NCBI RefSeq assembly: GCF_900107125.1
Contig: NZ_FNOU01000004.1
Span: 1-64,000 of the forward strand
DNA: 64,000 nt
Direction of reading: 5' to 3'
From: Eubacterium barkeri
Lineage (GTDB): Bacteria > Bacillota > Clostridia > Eubacteriales > Eubacteriaceae
Part shown: positions 1-7,830 of the stretch, in pieces
Layout: each line of letters starts with the position of its first letter
How positions within the stretch are numbered: position 1 is the stretch's first letter
Notes under the pieces: generated by a model
What the model was told of the DNA's origin: nothing
What the model saw: the letters and a program-made list of their open reading frames with translations, nothing else
Database searches by the model: none
Made by a program: the position numbers and the translations under genes

Positions 1-149
1 ATGTTTTTGCCCAGGGAATGGGCCTGGGGGTCTGGGGAACCTGGCTGGCCATGATCCTGGACTGGGCCGTCCGCTCGGTGGTGTTCGTGATTTATTACTT
101 TAAAGGTAATAAGCTGCATAGCGTGGTGGCGCAAAAGGGATTAACGTAA
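1..149 (+). CDS. MATE family efflux transporter, C-terminal fragment (5' end outside window)
   Basis: Reading from base 3, the frame is open to a TAA at 147-149 and gives 48 residues. They contain the pattern G-x-G-x-G-x-W-x-x-W...D-W-x-x-R, then a hydrophobic stretch and a basic end (YYFKGNKLHSVVAQKG). This is the typical last transmembrane helix of MATE (multi-antimicrobial extrusion) exporters, which use a Na+ or H+ gradient to expel cationic compounds. Only the C-terminus lies in the window, so substrate and start cannot be judged. A hairpin follows directly at 151-174. A second, complete MATE gene lies at 4896-6290. Confidence 0.6.
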   Translation, partial: VFAQGMGLGVWGTWLAMILDWAVRSVVFVIYYFKGNKLHSVVAQKGLT

Positions 150-150
150 A

Positions 151-174
151 AAACCGTGGCGAAGGGCCACGGTT
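151..174 (+). repeat. 24-bp hairpin repeat, copy 1
   Basis: A perfect 8-bp stem (ACCGTGGC / GCCACGGT) around a short loop, placed two bases after the MATE stop codon. The same 24 bases recur at 509-532. Copy 1 has no T-tract, copy 2 does. Together they bracket the structured region 175-508. Confidence 0.8.
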
Positions 175-508
175 CAGGGCGTAGACAACGTGGTGTCGCG
201 CGGTCAGGGAGCGGATAAAAAAGATTCACCCCGGACCCCAGCAGTCGCTTGTTGCCAATCGCCTTTGGCTCTTGGACAAGCGTTGCATGGGTGCTATATC
301 CCAAATCAAAGATTTGGATAGCACCGCAAGGCGCTGACGAACAAAGAGAGACCTCTCGTTCGTCAGTGCACAAAACCTTCGGTTTTGATCGGGTTTAATA
401 GCAGGCTTACTGTCTTAATTTGATAGAAAGCCCATAATGCCAGCCCGCAGGGGCAACCGGGGTTCTCGTATTTTTATCCGCTCCCTTCCCTGGGTTTGTC
501 GACAGTCT
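175..508 (+). ncRNA. unassigned large structured RNA candidate
   Basis: No convincing protein is encoded here, but helices are dense. A perfect 15-bp closing stem pairs 207-221 with 471-485. Inside it lie arm A (246-252 with 276-282, with a nested GCCAA/TTGGC helix), arm B (290-297 with 318-325, with a nested CCAAATC/GATTTGG helix), arm C (334-342 with 358-366) and a UUCG-capped hairpin near 371-387. The RNA would end at the T-tailed hairpin 509-536. I could not match it to RNase P RNA, tmRNA, SRP RNA or 6S RNA by their conserved cores. No clear promoter is visible, so it may be co-transcribed with the MATE gene. Strand is inferred from the T-tract. Confidence 0.55.
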
Positions 509-536
509 AAACCGTGGCGAAGGGCCACGGTTTTTT
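509..536 (+). terminator. 24-bp hairpin repeat, copy 2, as intrinsic terminator
   Basis: Identical to 151-174 over 24 bases, but followed by six T residues, which makes a standard Rho-independent terminator on the plus strand. It sits tail to tail with the hydF stop codon at 537-539 and could also shorten hydF transcripts. Confidence 0.8.
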
Positions 537-1727
537 CTAAAGCATGCCAAGGGGGGCGACGCATCGTTTGACGATGCCGTTGATATGGGAGATCAGAATG
601 CCGTAGTTGGTAAAGGGGATACCCTGGGCCCGGGCTACGGCCATGCGATGGTGGACCTCCCGGGTATTCAGGGTACAGGCACCGCAGTGGACCACCAGCT
701 TGTAGGGAGACAGATCCTCGGGGAATTCAACACCGCTGGTAAATTTGAAATCAATGGCCGCCCCGGTATATTCCCGAATCCACCTTGGCACCTTTACCGT
801 GCCGATATCCTCACATTGGCGGTGATGGGTACAGCCCTCGCTGATTAAGATGGTATCCCCATTCTGTAAATCCGAAAGGCCGCGAAGGCCATCCAGGCAG
901 GTGGCCAGGTCACCCTTATACCGGGCGAAGAGGATGGAGAAGGAGGTTAGGGGGATTTCCGGGGGGACCATGGCAGAGACACTTTTGAAAACCTGGCTGT
1001 CCGTCACCACCAGCCTGGGAGCCTTACCCATCTGGGCCAGGGTATCGGACAGTTCCGATTCCCGGACCATCATGGCTGTGGCTCCAACTTCCAGGGCATC
1101 CCGAATGACCTGCTGCTGGGGCAGGATCAGACGGCCCTTGGGGGCAGATTTATCAATGGGAATCACCAGGAGAACAAAATCCCCAGGACATAGCAGGTCC
1201 GCCACTAAAGGGACCTGCTTTTTTTCGTCCGGGAGGAGATGGGCGATACGCTCCTTTAGGGCATGGATTCCCTCTCCCGTCAGGGCACTAACCGCCAGGG
1301 TGTCATCCCCTTGGGGAAGGGCACCACCCCTTAGAGTATCGCTTTTATTTTGAACGATAACGTAGGGAATCTTCTTTTCCTGGATACGGGTAAGGATGGA
1401 GACATCCTCAGGGGAAAGGCCCATGACAGCATCCACTACCAGCACGGCGATATCGGTTTTATTGAGGATTTGCCGGCCCTTTTCCACCCGCAGAGCCCCT
1501 AATTCTCCGGTGTCGTCTAAGCCCGGGGTATCGATGATGATGACAGGCCCCAGGGGCAGAAGCTCCATGGTTTTAAAAACCGGATCGGTGGTGGTGCCCT
1601 GGACATCTGAGACAATGGCTAAATTCTGGCCGGTGATGGCGTTGATCAGGCTGGATTTCCCGGCATTGCGCCGGCCAAAGATACCGATGTGGACCCGCTC
1701 GGCGGCGGGGGTGTTGTTGAGGCTCAT
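537..1727 (-). CDS. hydF: [FeFe]-hydrogenase maturation GTPase HydF
   Basis: HydF is the GTP-binding scaffold on which HydE and HydG build the 2Fe subcluster of the [FeFe]-hydrogenase H-cluster before it is passed to HydA. The 396-residue product has an N-terminal TrmE/Era-like GTPase domain with G1 (GRRNAGKSS), G3 (DTPGLDD) and G4 (NKSD). Its C-terminal half has the iron-sulfur ligands C-x-H (CTHH) and, about 50 residues later, C-x-x-C (HCGACTLN), the HydF signature. I chose the ATG at 1727, preceded by AAGGAACATC. The frame stays open upstream but reads into the toxin region and lacks family similarity. hydG and hydE lie upstream on the same strand, separated by a type I toxin-antitoxin module. 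No hydrogenase structural gene is in the window. Confidence 0.95.
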   Translation of the reverse strand: MSLNNTPAAERVHIGIFGRRNAGKSSLINAITGQNLAIVSDVQGTTTDPVFKTMELLPLGPVIIIDTPGLDDTGELGALRVEKGRQILNKTDIAVLVVDAVMGLSPEDVSILTRIQEKKIPYVIVQNKSDTLRGGALPQGDDTLAVSALTGEGIHALKERIAHLLPDEKKQVPLVADLLCPGDFVLLVIPIDKSAPKGRLILPQQQVIRDALEVGATAMMVRESELSDTLAQMGKAPRLVVTDSQVFKSVSAMVPPEIPLTSFSILFARYKGDLATCLDGLRGLSDLQNGDTILISEGCTHHRQCEDIGTVKVPRWIREYTGAAIDFKFTSGVEFPEDLSPYKLVVHCGACTLNTREVHHRMAVARAQGIPFTNYGILISHINGIVKRCVAPLGML

Positions 1728-1763
1728 AGAATGATGTTCCTTTCTTTTTGTGAAGGAACGTGC

Positions 1764-1769
1764 TATAAT
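1764..1769 (+). promoter_or_regulatory. extended -10 promoter of the holin-like toxin
   Basis: TGCTATAAT is an extended -10 element on the plus strand, about 60 bases before the toxin ATG. No good -35 element is present, which is usual for extended -10 promoters. Confidence 0.55.
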
Positions 1770-1827
1770 GCAAATGAGTGACCGTGGAGGGTAGTTGCCT
1801 GCTTTCATCATGAAAGGGGGTGGTGCA

Positions 1828-1908
1828 ATGAGTGTTTACGAAAGTATTGTTATAATGCTGGCGTTTAGTACATTCGTCGTTCTGCTCCTTACTTATGTAA
1901 AAAAGTAA
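1828..1908 (+). CDS. type I toxin, putative holin-like membrane peptide (Hol-Tox family)
   Basis: A 26-residue peptide beginning MSVYESIVIMLAF and ending in a lysine pair after a single hydrophobic segment. It follows a very strong ribosome binding site (GAAAGGGGGTGGTGCA). The S/T-x-Y-E-S/A-hydrophobic core-K-K pattern is that of the short 'putative holin-like toxin' peptides common in Firmicutes, related to TxpA/BsrG-type toxins, which depolarise the membrane when overproduced. The conserved antisense antitoxin locus directly downstream supports the call. It lies between hydG and hydF in the opposite orientation. Function is inferred from family resemblance. Confidence 0.8.
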   Translation: MSVYESIVIMLAFSTFVVLLLTYVKK

Positions 1909-1911
1909 GGC

Positions 1912-1992
1912 TGAAAAAAAGACTACCCGACTCTTGGACGAAAGGGTAGTCTAAATCCAACTGCTGGCAACCGCCTAAAGCGGTCACTCTCT
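1912..1992 (-). ncRNA. antisense antitoxin RNA of the holin-like toxin
   Basis: On the minus strand a consensus promoter fires toward the toxin 3' end. The predicted transcript of about 80 nt starts near 1992, contains the sequence block (TTGGATTTAGACTACCC region) typical of RatA-like antitoxins, and ends in a hairpin (GACTACCC/GGGTAGTC) with a T-run at 1914-1920. It converges on the toxin mRNA, so the overlap would be at the 3' ends. Exact ends are predicted. Confidence 0.7.
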
Positions 1993-1998
1993 ACCCAT

Positions 1999-2026
1999 AT
2001 TATAGCACGTTTATATGATTTTTCAA
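1999..2026 (-). promoter_or_regulatory. promoter of the antitoxin RNA
   Basis: Minus-strand TTGAAA (2021-2026), 16-bp spacer, TATAAT (1999-2004). This is stronger than the toxin promoter, as expected when the antisense RNA must be in excess. Confidence 0.75.
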
Positions 2027-2072
2027 GGGATGTGGAACCCGATTAAGGTTCCTTTTTTATTGGGCGCTTATA

Positions 2073-3497
2073 TTAAAACCGAAAGTCCCGAATCCCGTTT
2101 TCAATCATATCCAGGCGCTCGGCGGCGATGCTCCGGACTTTGTCCTTGGGGATGTTGGATAGCTCAGCGGCAATCATGGCTTCACCCTTGGTCCGGGTGT
2201 CGGCGCTGGCGTAATCCATGAGGTACTCCTTTAAGGTCATGAGGGCGTTGGGGTGGCAGCAGTTGGCAATCTGGCCGTTTTTCACTAAGCTCATGAAGCG
2301 GTCGCCGGTACGGCCCTCCCGGTAGCAGGCGGTGCAGAAGCTGGGGATATAGCCGAGGGTTAGCAGCCAGTTCACCACCTCGTCCAGGGTGCGGTTGTCG
2401 TTGACATCAAACTGGGCGGAGTTGTCCTCGGGCTTTTCTTTTTCCACATACCCTCCCACGGCAGTGGAGGAGGCGCCGGAGATTTGGGAAACGCCAAGGT
2501 CCAGGACCTTTTCCCGGGTGGCCTGGGATTCCCGGGTGCTGATGATCATCCCGGTGTAGGGCACGGCGATGCGGATGACGGCGACGATTTTCTGGAAGAT
2601 GTCATCGGAGATGGCGTTGCTGAAGGTGTCAGGATCGATATCGTCCGCCGGGCGGATCCGGGGAACGGAGATGGTGTGGGGTCCCACGCCCTTGGCCGCT
2701 TCCAGATGCTCGGCATGCATGAGCAGGCCTACGAAATCGTAGCGGTAGAGGTTTAAGCCGAAGAGGACACCACAGCCCACGTCATCGATACCCCCATCCA
2801 TAGCCCGATCCATGGCCTCGGTGTGATAGGCGTAGTCGTGCTTGGGTCCTGCGGGGTGGAGGGCTTCATAGTTTTCTTTATGGTAGGTTTCCTGGAAGAG
2901 GATGTAGGTGCCGATGCCAGCGTCCTTTAATTTTTTGTAGTTTTCCACGGTAGTGGCGGCGATATTGACGTTCACCCGGCGAATGGCCCCGTTCTTATGC
3001 TTAATGCTGTAGATGGTTTCGATGGATTCCAGGACGTACTCGATGGGGTTGTTTTTCGGGTCCTCCCCGGTTTCCAGGGCCAGGCGTTTGTGGCCCATAT
3101 CCTGAAGGGCGATGACCTCTTGACGGATTTCTTCCTGGGTCAGCTTTTTCCTTCGGATATGTTTGTTCTGGCGGTGATAGGGGCAGTACACGCAGCTGTT
3201 GATGCAGTAATTGGAGAGGTAGAGGGGGGCAAACATGACGATGCGGTTGCCGTAGAAGTCCTGCTTGATTTTCTTAGCCAGGGAAAACATCCGTTCATTG
3301 AGGTCTGGCTGGTCGCATTCCAGCAGCACGGCGGCTTCCCGATGGCTCAGTCCCTTGCAGTCCGCCGCCCGCTTAATCAGCCCCTCGATGAGGGTACGGT
3401 TGCTTTTGTTGGCCTGGGCATAGGCCAGGGTGGCTTCGATTTCTTCATGGTTGATGAATTCTTCGGCCTTGGGGGATTTAACATTGTATGGGTACAT
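2073..3497 (-). CDS. hydG: [FeFe]-hydrogenase maturase HydG, radical SAM tyrosine lyase
   Basis: HydG cleaves tyrosine to p-cresol and dehydroglycine and turns the latter into the CO and CN- ligands of the H-cluster. The 474-residue product has the radical SAM C-x3-C-x2-C motif (CINSCVYC, near residue 96). The HydG-specific C-terminal cluster site (CTACYREGRTGDRFM followed by CC about 22 residues on) binds the auxiliary [4Fe-4S] cluster that carries the dangler iron. The ATG at 3497 follows GAAAGGAAACAAAAA and matches normal HydG length. An in-frame ATG 33 bases upstream is less well spaced. The gene starts 29 bp after hydE ends, consistent with one operon. Confidence 0.96.
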   Translation of the reverse strand: MYPYNVKSPKAEEFINHEEIEATLAYAQANKSNRTLIEGLIKRAADCKGLSHREAAVLLECDQPDLNERMFSLAKKIKQDFYGNRIVMFAPLYLSNYCINSCVYCPYHRQNKHIRRKKLTQEEIRQEVIALQDMGHKRLALETGEDPKNNPIEYVLESIETIYSIKHKNGAIRRVNVNIAATTVENYKKLKDAGIGTYILFQETYHKENYEALHPAGPKHDYAYHTEAMDRAMDGGIDDVGCGVLFGLNLYRYDFVGLLMHAEHLEAAKGVGPHTISVPRIRPADDIDPDTFSNAISDDIFQKIVAVIRIAVPYTGMIISTRESQATREKVLDLGVSQISGASSTAVGGYVEKEKPEDNSAQFDVNDNRTLDEVVNWLLTLGYIPSFCTACYREGRTGDRFMSLVKNGQIANCCHPNALMTLKEYLMDYASADTRTKGEAMIAAELSNIPKDKVRSIAAERLDMIENGIRDFRF

Positions 3498-3526
3498 TTT
3501 TTGTTTCCTTTCAATTGTGATTTTTG

Positions 3527-4564
3527 TCAATTAAGGGCATCGCCCCGGGCGATGGTGATGTGACGGTCAATGCTTTCCATGCGTTTACCCAGGCAGTTCA
3601 GGCACTCGGCCGCCTCGTCCCCGGTACAGATTTTGTTATCGTAGAGGCTGTACTGCTTCCGGACATTTAGGGGGGAGAGGTTGGGCATGACCACATTGGC
3701 CCCGGCCAGGATACCCTGCTCCCGCCCCGTGGGGTGGATGGTGCCCAGAGCGGTGGTGGCAGGGATTAAGGCGGTGGGATTGAGTAGCCGCAGAATGGAC
3801 AGACAGAGGAGGGTCTGCTTAAGGGTACCGGCGGTTTCGGCGGCAAAGGGCGTATCGGCATGGGGGATGAAGGGACCGATGCCGATCATCTGTGGCTTGT
3901 GGGCTGTGGTGTAGAGGATTTCCGCAGCCAGATCGTCCACGGTCTGCCCCGGGGCCCCCACCATAAAGCCCATGCCCAGCTGATAGCCTAAATCTGCCAG
4001 GATGTGCTGGCAGGCCAGGCGCCGGGCACCATCCATTTCCGGGGGATGGAGCTGTCGGTACAGCCGGTCCACACTGGTTTCTTGTCGTAGGAGGTAGCGA
4101 TCGGCTCCAGCTGCTTTCAGCCGGGCGTAGGACTCCGGGCTGCGCTCTCCCAGGGAGAGGGTGATGGCGCAGTCTGGATAGGCCTTCCGGATGGCGGCGA
4201 CGATGTCAGTCATGCGCGCATCAGTATAGTAGCCGTCCTCACCACCCTGGAGGACGAAGGTCCGAAAGCCCAGGGCGTGGCCCGCCGCACAGCAGTTTAG
4301 GATGTCGTCCTGGCTAAGCCGGTAGCGGTCTACCTTGGTATTGCTGCGGCGGATGCCGCAGTAGGTACAGTCGTTTTTGCAATAATTGGTAAATTCGATG
4401 AGTCCACGGATGTAGATGGCTTTGCCATAATGGGTTGTGCAGACGGTCCGTGCCCACTTTCCCAGACGGCTTTGCAGGGCATCATCTGCCTGGGAAAGGA
4501 GGAGAGAGAGTTCCTGTTGCCCCGGGGGATGCCCCTCTTTAATTTTTTTGAGAATGGTGTCCAT
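3527..4564 (-). CDS. hydE: [FeFe]-hydrogenase maturase HydE, radical SAM protein
   Basis: HydE is the radical SAM enzyme that helps build the dithiomethylamine-bridged diiron precursor of the H-cluster. The product is 345 residues, normal for the family. C-x3-C-x2-C (CKNDCTYC) binds the SAM cluster, followed by the BioB/HydE-type GIRRSN, a glycine-rich LQGGEDG, and ERSPESY. The start at 4564 is chosen because GAGGCGAT lies just upstream and the protein begins MDTILKKIKEG. The longer in-frame extension (to 4744) reads through the promoter. It is first in a minus-strand group with hydG and hydF. Confidence 0.95.
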   Translation of the reverse strand: MDTILKKIKEGHPPGQQELSLLLSQADDALQSRLGKWARTVCTTHYGKAIYIRGLIEFTNYCKNDCTYCGIRRSNTKVDRYRLSQDDILNCCAAGHALGFRTFVLQGGEDGYYTDARMTDIVAAIRKAYPDCAITLSLGERSPESYARLKAAGADRYLLRQETSVDRLYRQLHPPEMDGARRLACQHILADLGYQLGMGFMVGAPGQTVDDLAAEILYTTAHKPQMIGIGPFIPHADTPFAAETAGTLKQTLLCLSILRLLNPTALIPATTALGTIHPTGREQGILAGANVVMPNLSPLNVRKQYSLYDNKICTGDEAAECLNCLGKRMESIDRHITIARGDALN

Positions 4565-4691
4565 ATCGCCTCGTTTCGGATGGACGGCAGAAGGAAAAAA
4601 GAAAGGATATAAAAAAAGCGGTTCCATTGACGAAAAGCAGTGGCCGATAACCGACACCGCGCTACTTTTCATAATGCAACAGCTTTTAAAA

Positions 4692-4719
4692 ATTGTACGC
4701 TTAAAATGGTGCAATGCAA
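4692..4719 (-). promoter_or_regulatory. hydE promoter
   Basis: Minus-strand TTGCAT (4714-4719), 16-bp spacer, TACAAT (4692-4697), leaving an untranslated leader of about 120 bases before the hydE ATG. The leader has no recognisable riboswitch core. Confidence 0.5.
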
Positions 4720-4744
4720 ATACACACACAAAGTCTCGTAACAC

Positions 4745-4816
4745 CTTCCTGTTCGGGACGTACCCAAACCAGTCAGCCGTTCACATTGTTTTTAAGGTTT
4801 CCTGTTAGGACGTACC
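4745..4816 (-). repeat. two direct repeats upstream of the hydE promoter
   Basis: TTCCTGTT-(C/A)-(G)GGACGTACC occurs at 4746-4764 and again at 4799-4816, with one one-base indel between copies. The copies are 53 bp apart, close to five helical turns, and lie upstream of the -35 element. This is the geometry expected of an activator site. A further dyad, GTTACCACTA/TAGTGTAAC, lies at 4823-4846. Confidence 0.6.
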
Positions 4817-4895
4817 TCCCAGGTTACCACTATTGTTTAGTGTAACACGTTTTCCTTTCAGGGGCAAGGATAAAAATATAATTATAAGTGGGCCC

Positions 4896-6290
4896 TTACA
4901 CTGTGTCGGGCTGAGGCCCGGCCATTCCCCTGAGTGCCTTTTTAAATTGGAAGGTGAAAAGGACCACGGTAAAGGCCACGGCCAGGGTATCGGCCACTGG
5001 CTCAGCCAGGTACACCGCCAGGGTCTGGTTGGCAATGTATTGGGGCAGGATATAAATCAGGGGGATGAGCAGGATAAACTTACGCATAATGGCCACGATG
5101 ATGGAAGCGATGGCATTGCCCAGGGAGATAAAGGTCATCTGGCAGGCAATCTGTGCCCCCATGAGCACCATGGCTGCGCCGTAAATCCGCAGGGCCCAGG
5201 TGGTAAAGGCGATCAGCTGAGCATCGGCGGTAAAGATACTGGCAAAAACCTGGGGGAAGAGCAGGATGGCAAGCCACAGGATGGCGGCGTATACCAGGCT
5301 GGCCCAAAGCAGCAGCCAGAAGGTCCGCTTAACCCGTGGGGCGTTGCCAGCGCCAAAATTATAGCTGGAGATGGGCTGGGCGCCCTGGGCCAGCCCCTGT
5401 AGGGGCAGCATGGCGAACTGCATGACGCTGGTTAAAATAGTCATGGCCCCCACGGCCACATCTCCGCCGTAGTGCAGGAGGGAGGCATTAAAGCACACTT
5501 GGATGACGCTCTCGCTGGCCTGCATGATAAAGGGGGCCAGCCCCAGGGCCATACAGGGAAGAATGACCCTGGGAGAAAGCCCAAAATTACTTTTGCGCAG
5601 GTGGAGCACCGTTTTTTTACCGCAGAGGAAAGACAGGCACCAGATGGCAGAAACCGCCTGGGAGATAATGGTAGCCAGTGCCGCACCCTGGACTCCCATA
5701 TCAAAGACAAAGATAAAAATCGGGTCTAAAATAATATTGAAGATGGCCCCGATGAGCACCGTGAGCATCCCGGTTTTGGCAAACCCCTGGGCGGTAATGA
5801 AGGCATTCATCCCCAGAGTCAGCTGGACGAAGATGGTGCCCAGAGCGTAGATGCCCATATAACGCACTGCGTAGTCGATGGTATTATCGCTGGCCCCAAA
5901 GGAAAGCAGAAGCGGTCGGTTAAACACAAGTAAGAGGACTGTCAGCACCACGGAAAGCAGCACCTGGAGAGTGAAGCTGTTGCCCAAAATGCGCTCGGCC
6001 TCGGCATCGTCCCCCTTTCCCATAAAAATAGAGGCCCGGGGGGCACCCCCCATGCTGATGAGGGCAGCAAAGGCTGAAATCACCATGATGATGGGCAGGC
6101 AGACCCCTACGCCGGTGAGGGCCAGAGCCCCTACCTCGGGGATGTGGCCGATGTAGATACGGTCCACGATATTGTACAGCATATTGATGAGCTGGGCCGC
6201 TACCGCAGGCAAGGCCAGCTTGAAAAGCAGTCCGCCCACTGGGGCGGTCCCTAAAAAGGCATTGGCATCTGATGATTGATTCTTTTGCAT
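4896..6290 (-). CDS. MATE family multidrug exporter (MepA-like)
   Basis: A 464-residue, very hydrophobic protein with twelve predicted membrane spans in two halves. It shows the MATE features P-A-V-A-A-Q-L-I-N-M-L-Y-N-I-V-D-R near the first helix, G-x-x-A-L-T-G-V-G, and A-Q-G-x-Q-P-I-S-S-Y-N-F-G at the start of the second half. Such proteins extrude drugs or metabolites in exchange for Na+ or H+. The ATG directly abuts the stop codon of the upstream marR gene (6291), so the two are almost certainly one transcript and the transporter is likely under that regulator. Confidence 0.92.
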   Translation of the reverse strand: MQKNQSSDANAFLGTAPVGGLLFKLALPAVAAQLINMLYNIVDRIYIGHIPEVGALALTGVGVCLPIIMVISAFAALISMGGAPRASIFMGKGDDAEAERILGNSFTLQVLLSVVLTVLLLVFNRPLLLSFGASDNTIDYAVRYMGIYALGTIFVQLTLGMNAFITAQGFAKTGMLTVLIGAIFNIILDPIFIFVFDMGVQGAALATIISQAVSAIWCLSFLCGKKTVLHLRKSNFGLSPRVILPCMALGLAPFIMQASESVIQVCFNASLLHYGGDVAVGAMTILTSVMQFAMLPLQGLAQGAQPISSYNFGAGNAPRVKRTFWLLLWASLVYAAILWLAILLFPQVFASIFTADAQLIAFTTWALRIYGAAMVLMGAQIACQMTFISLGNAIASIIVAIMRKFILLIPLIYILPQYIANQTLAVYLAEPVADTLAVAFTVVLFTFQFKKALRGMAGPQPDTV

Positions 6291-6728
6291 TTAATGGTCC
6301 TCCATCCAACGCATGGCATTGGCAGAAATCCGATGTCCGAAGGTCAGTATGGCCTCTTTTTCCTGGGGGGTGAAATCCGTCAGCAGGGCGGACCAATACT
6401 CTCCCTGGACAGTGACGATACGCTGGGCCAGGGTGTGACCGGGCTTGGTTAACGCCAGGTGGATTCGCCTTCGGTCCGCCGCGTCAGATCTTCGGGTGAG
6501 CAGGCCCTGCTTAATGAGGACCTCCACCCCCAGGGATATATTGGCCTTGGGGAGCATGCGCAGCTCCACAATATCCCTGGCCGTATCCTTCTGGGGATTA
6601 TTTTTTAAAAAAGCGAGGATATCAATTTCGCGCTGACCTAAGCCCGTTTCCATACGAAGGGCGGAAAAGGCTTGATCGTAAGCCTTGGTGACGCTGCGAA
6701 TCTGTAACAGAACAGTGGTCGAATCCAT
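6291..6728 (-). CDS. MarR family transcriptional regulator
   Basis: A 145-residue winged-helix protein. The recognition region PKANISLGVEVLIKQGLL is followed by the wing RRSDAADRRRIHLALTKPG, matching the MarR D-x-R-D/R-x-R-x-h-x-L-T-x-x-G signature. It precedes the MATE exporter without an intergenic gap, the classic arrangement in which a ligand-sensing repressor controls its own exporter. The start at 6728 follows TAGGAGGACCCC. A 12-bp perfect palindrome at 6768-6779 upstream is a probable operator. Confidence 0.9.
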   Translation of the reverse strand: MDSTTVLLQIRSVTKAYDQAFSALRMETGLGQREIDILAFLKNNPQKDTARDIVELRMLPKANISLGVEVLIKQGLLTRRSDAADRRRIHLALTKPGHTLAQRIVTVQGEYWSALLTDFTPQEKEAILTFGHRISANAMRWMEDH

Positions 6729-6767
6729 GGGGTCCTCCTAATAGTTTTAAAATAAATTGTTTTAACT

Positions 6768-6779
6768 TAAACTAGTTTA
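6768..6779. promoter_or_regulatory. palindromic operator candidate for the MarR regulator
   Basis: TAAACTAGTTTA is a perfect 12-bp palindrome about 40 bases upstream of the marR start, in the likely promoter region. Confidence 0.5.
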
Positions 6780-6781
6780 GC

Positions 6782-6822
6782 AAAAAAAGACCGGCTCTGC
6801 AAGATGAAAATGCAAAGCCGGT
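6782..6822 (-). terminator. terminator of the two-component operon
   Basis: ACCGGCT (6790-6796) pairs with AGCCGGT (6816-6822), with an internal GCA/TGC. On the minus strand it is followed by seven T residues (6782-6788), just after the histidine kinase gene. Confidence 0.85.
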
Positions 6823-6827
6823 GGATT

Positions 6828-7826
6828 TTAGTCATAAAGGGTTGGTTCCTTCTTTAAATCCAGATAGAGAGTGGTGCCTATGCCGGGGCTGGATTCCAAG
6901 CGAATACCGTGGCCCAGCTGGTCCATGATGCGTTTGCTTAAATACAAGCCGATGCCCGTGGATTTTTTATCTTCCCGCCCGTTAAAGCCGGTAAAGCCCC
7001 GCTCGAACACCCGGGGCAGATCTGCCGGATCGATGCCCATGCCGTCGTCGGCGATGGTCAGAATGCCGGGGGTAGCCATGGCGATGGTGATGTGGCCACC
7101 GGGGGAAACGTATTTTAAGGCGTTGGACAGCAGCTGCTCAAGCACCACCCCCAGCCACTTGCCATCGGTGAGCACCGTGGCCCCAAGGGGTTCGTAGGAC
7201 AGCGTGATGCGCCGTCTTATGAAGGACCGGGCGAACTTGCGCACCGTCTGGCGGAGGATATTATCCAGGGGCGTCTGGGTAAACACATAATCCCGGGTGG
7301 TGCCCTCGGTGCGGATGAACTGGAGGACCATGTCCACATACTGCGCCACCCGGAAAAGCTGTTCCGACAGCTCGGCCATGGCGGCGGCATTTCCAGCGTC
7401 CCCCGCGGTCTGGAGCACTAAATCCATGGCGGCGATGGGGGTCTTAATCTGATGGGCCCAGAGGGTATAATAATCGCGGATGTCCGACAGCTGCTGGTCT
7501 GCGGTGGAAATCTGCCGGCTTTTTTCCAGGGACAGCTGGACTAAAAGGTCTTGGTAATCCTGGGCGATTTGCCCCTTTGGGGAGGGCAGGGCATCCAGGC
7601 TGTCTTTAATGGAGGCCTGGGCCTGTATCAGCTGATGATGGGCCTGATAAAAGCGCACACCGTCCCAGGCGGCCAGAGCCAGAGCACCAAGGACGTACAG
7701 GATTAGCCCATAGGTCAGGGGCTCCATGGGTAGACCATAAAGGAAAAAGAGCAGGGAAAAAAGGAGGATGGGCAGCAGGAAGAACAGGACCGCCAGCTTC
7801 CGGCTTTTCAAATAAGCAGTGACCAT
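6828..7826 (-). CDS. BceS-like sensor histidine kinase
   Basis: A 332-residue kinase with two N-terminal membrane helices (about residues 11-30 and 37-54) and almost no extracellular loop, the hallmark of intramembrane-sensing kinases such as BceS. The dimerisation helix carries the phosphoacceptor His125 in TLWAHQIKTPIAAM. The ATPase domain has the N box (LEQLLSNALKY), G1 box (IADDGMGI) and G2 box (STGIGLYLSKRI). Kinases of this type usually sense antimicrobial peptides through a BceAB-type ABC transporter, but none is encoded nearby. It starts 4 bp after its response regulator and ends at a strong terminator. Confidence 0.9.
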   Translation of the reverse strand: MVTAYLKSRKLAVLFFLLPILLFSLLFFLYGLPMEPLTYGLILYVLGALALAAWDGVRFYQAHHQLIQAQASIKDSLDALPSPKGQIAQDYQDLLVQLSLEKSRQISTADQQLSDIRDYYTLWAHQIKTPIAAMDLVLQTAGDAGNAAAMAELSEQLFRVAQYVDMVLQFIRTEGTTRDYVFTQTPLDNILRQTVRKFARSFIRRRITLSYEPLGATVLTDGKWLGVVLEQLLSNALKYVSPGGHITIAMATPGILTIADDGMGIDPADLPRVFERGFTGFNGREDKKSTGIGLYLSKRIMDQLGHGIRLESSPGIGTTLYLDLKKEPTLYD

Positions 7827-7830
7827 GGCA

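Noticed and set aside
95-373. 92-codon minus-strand frame over the structured RNA
   Set aside because: Composition is explained by the long helices; no ribosome binding site, no family features, and it overlaps the MATE coding end.
175-508. RNase P RNA, tmRNA, SRP RNA or 6S RNA
   Set aside because: The conserved cores (GAGGAAAGTCC, the tRNA-like end with CCA, GGAAGCAGC and the 6S central bubble with matching length) are not found on either strand.
4600-4680. GGCCACTG on the minus strand in the hydE leader, recalling a cobalamin riboswitch element
   Set aside because: No B12-box core or the other conserved stems are present; the octamer alone is likely chance.
4823-4846. Dyad after the MATE gene as its terminator
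   Set aside because: It has no T-run on the minus strand, so it is listed only as a possible regulatory dyad.
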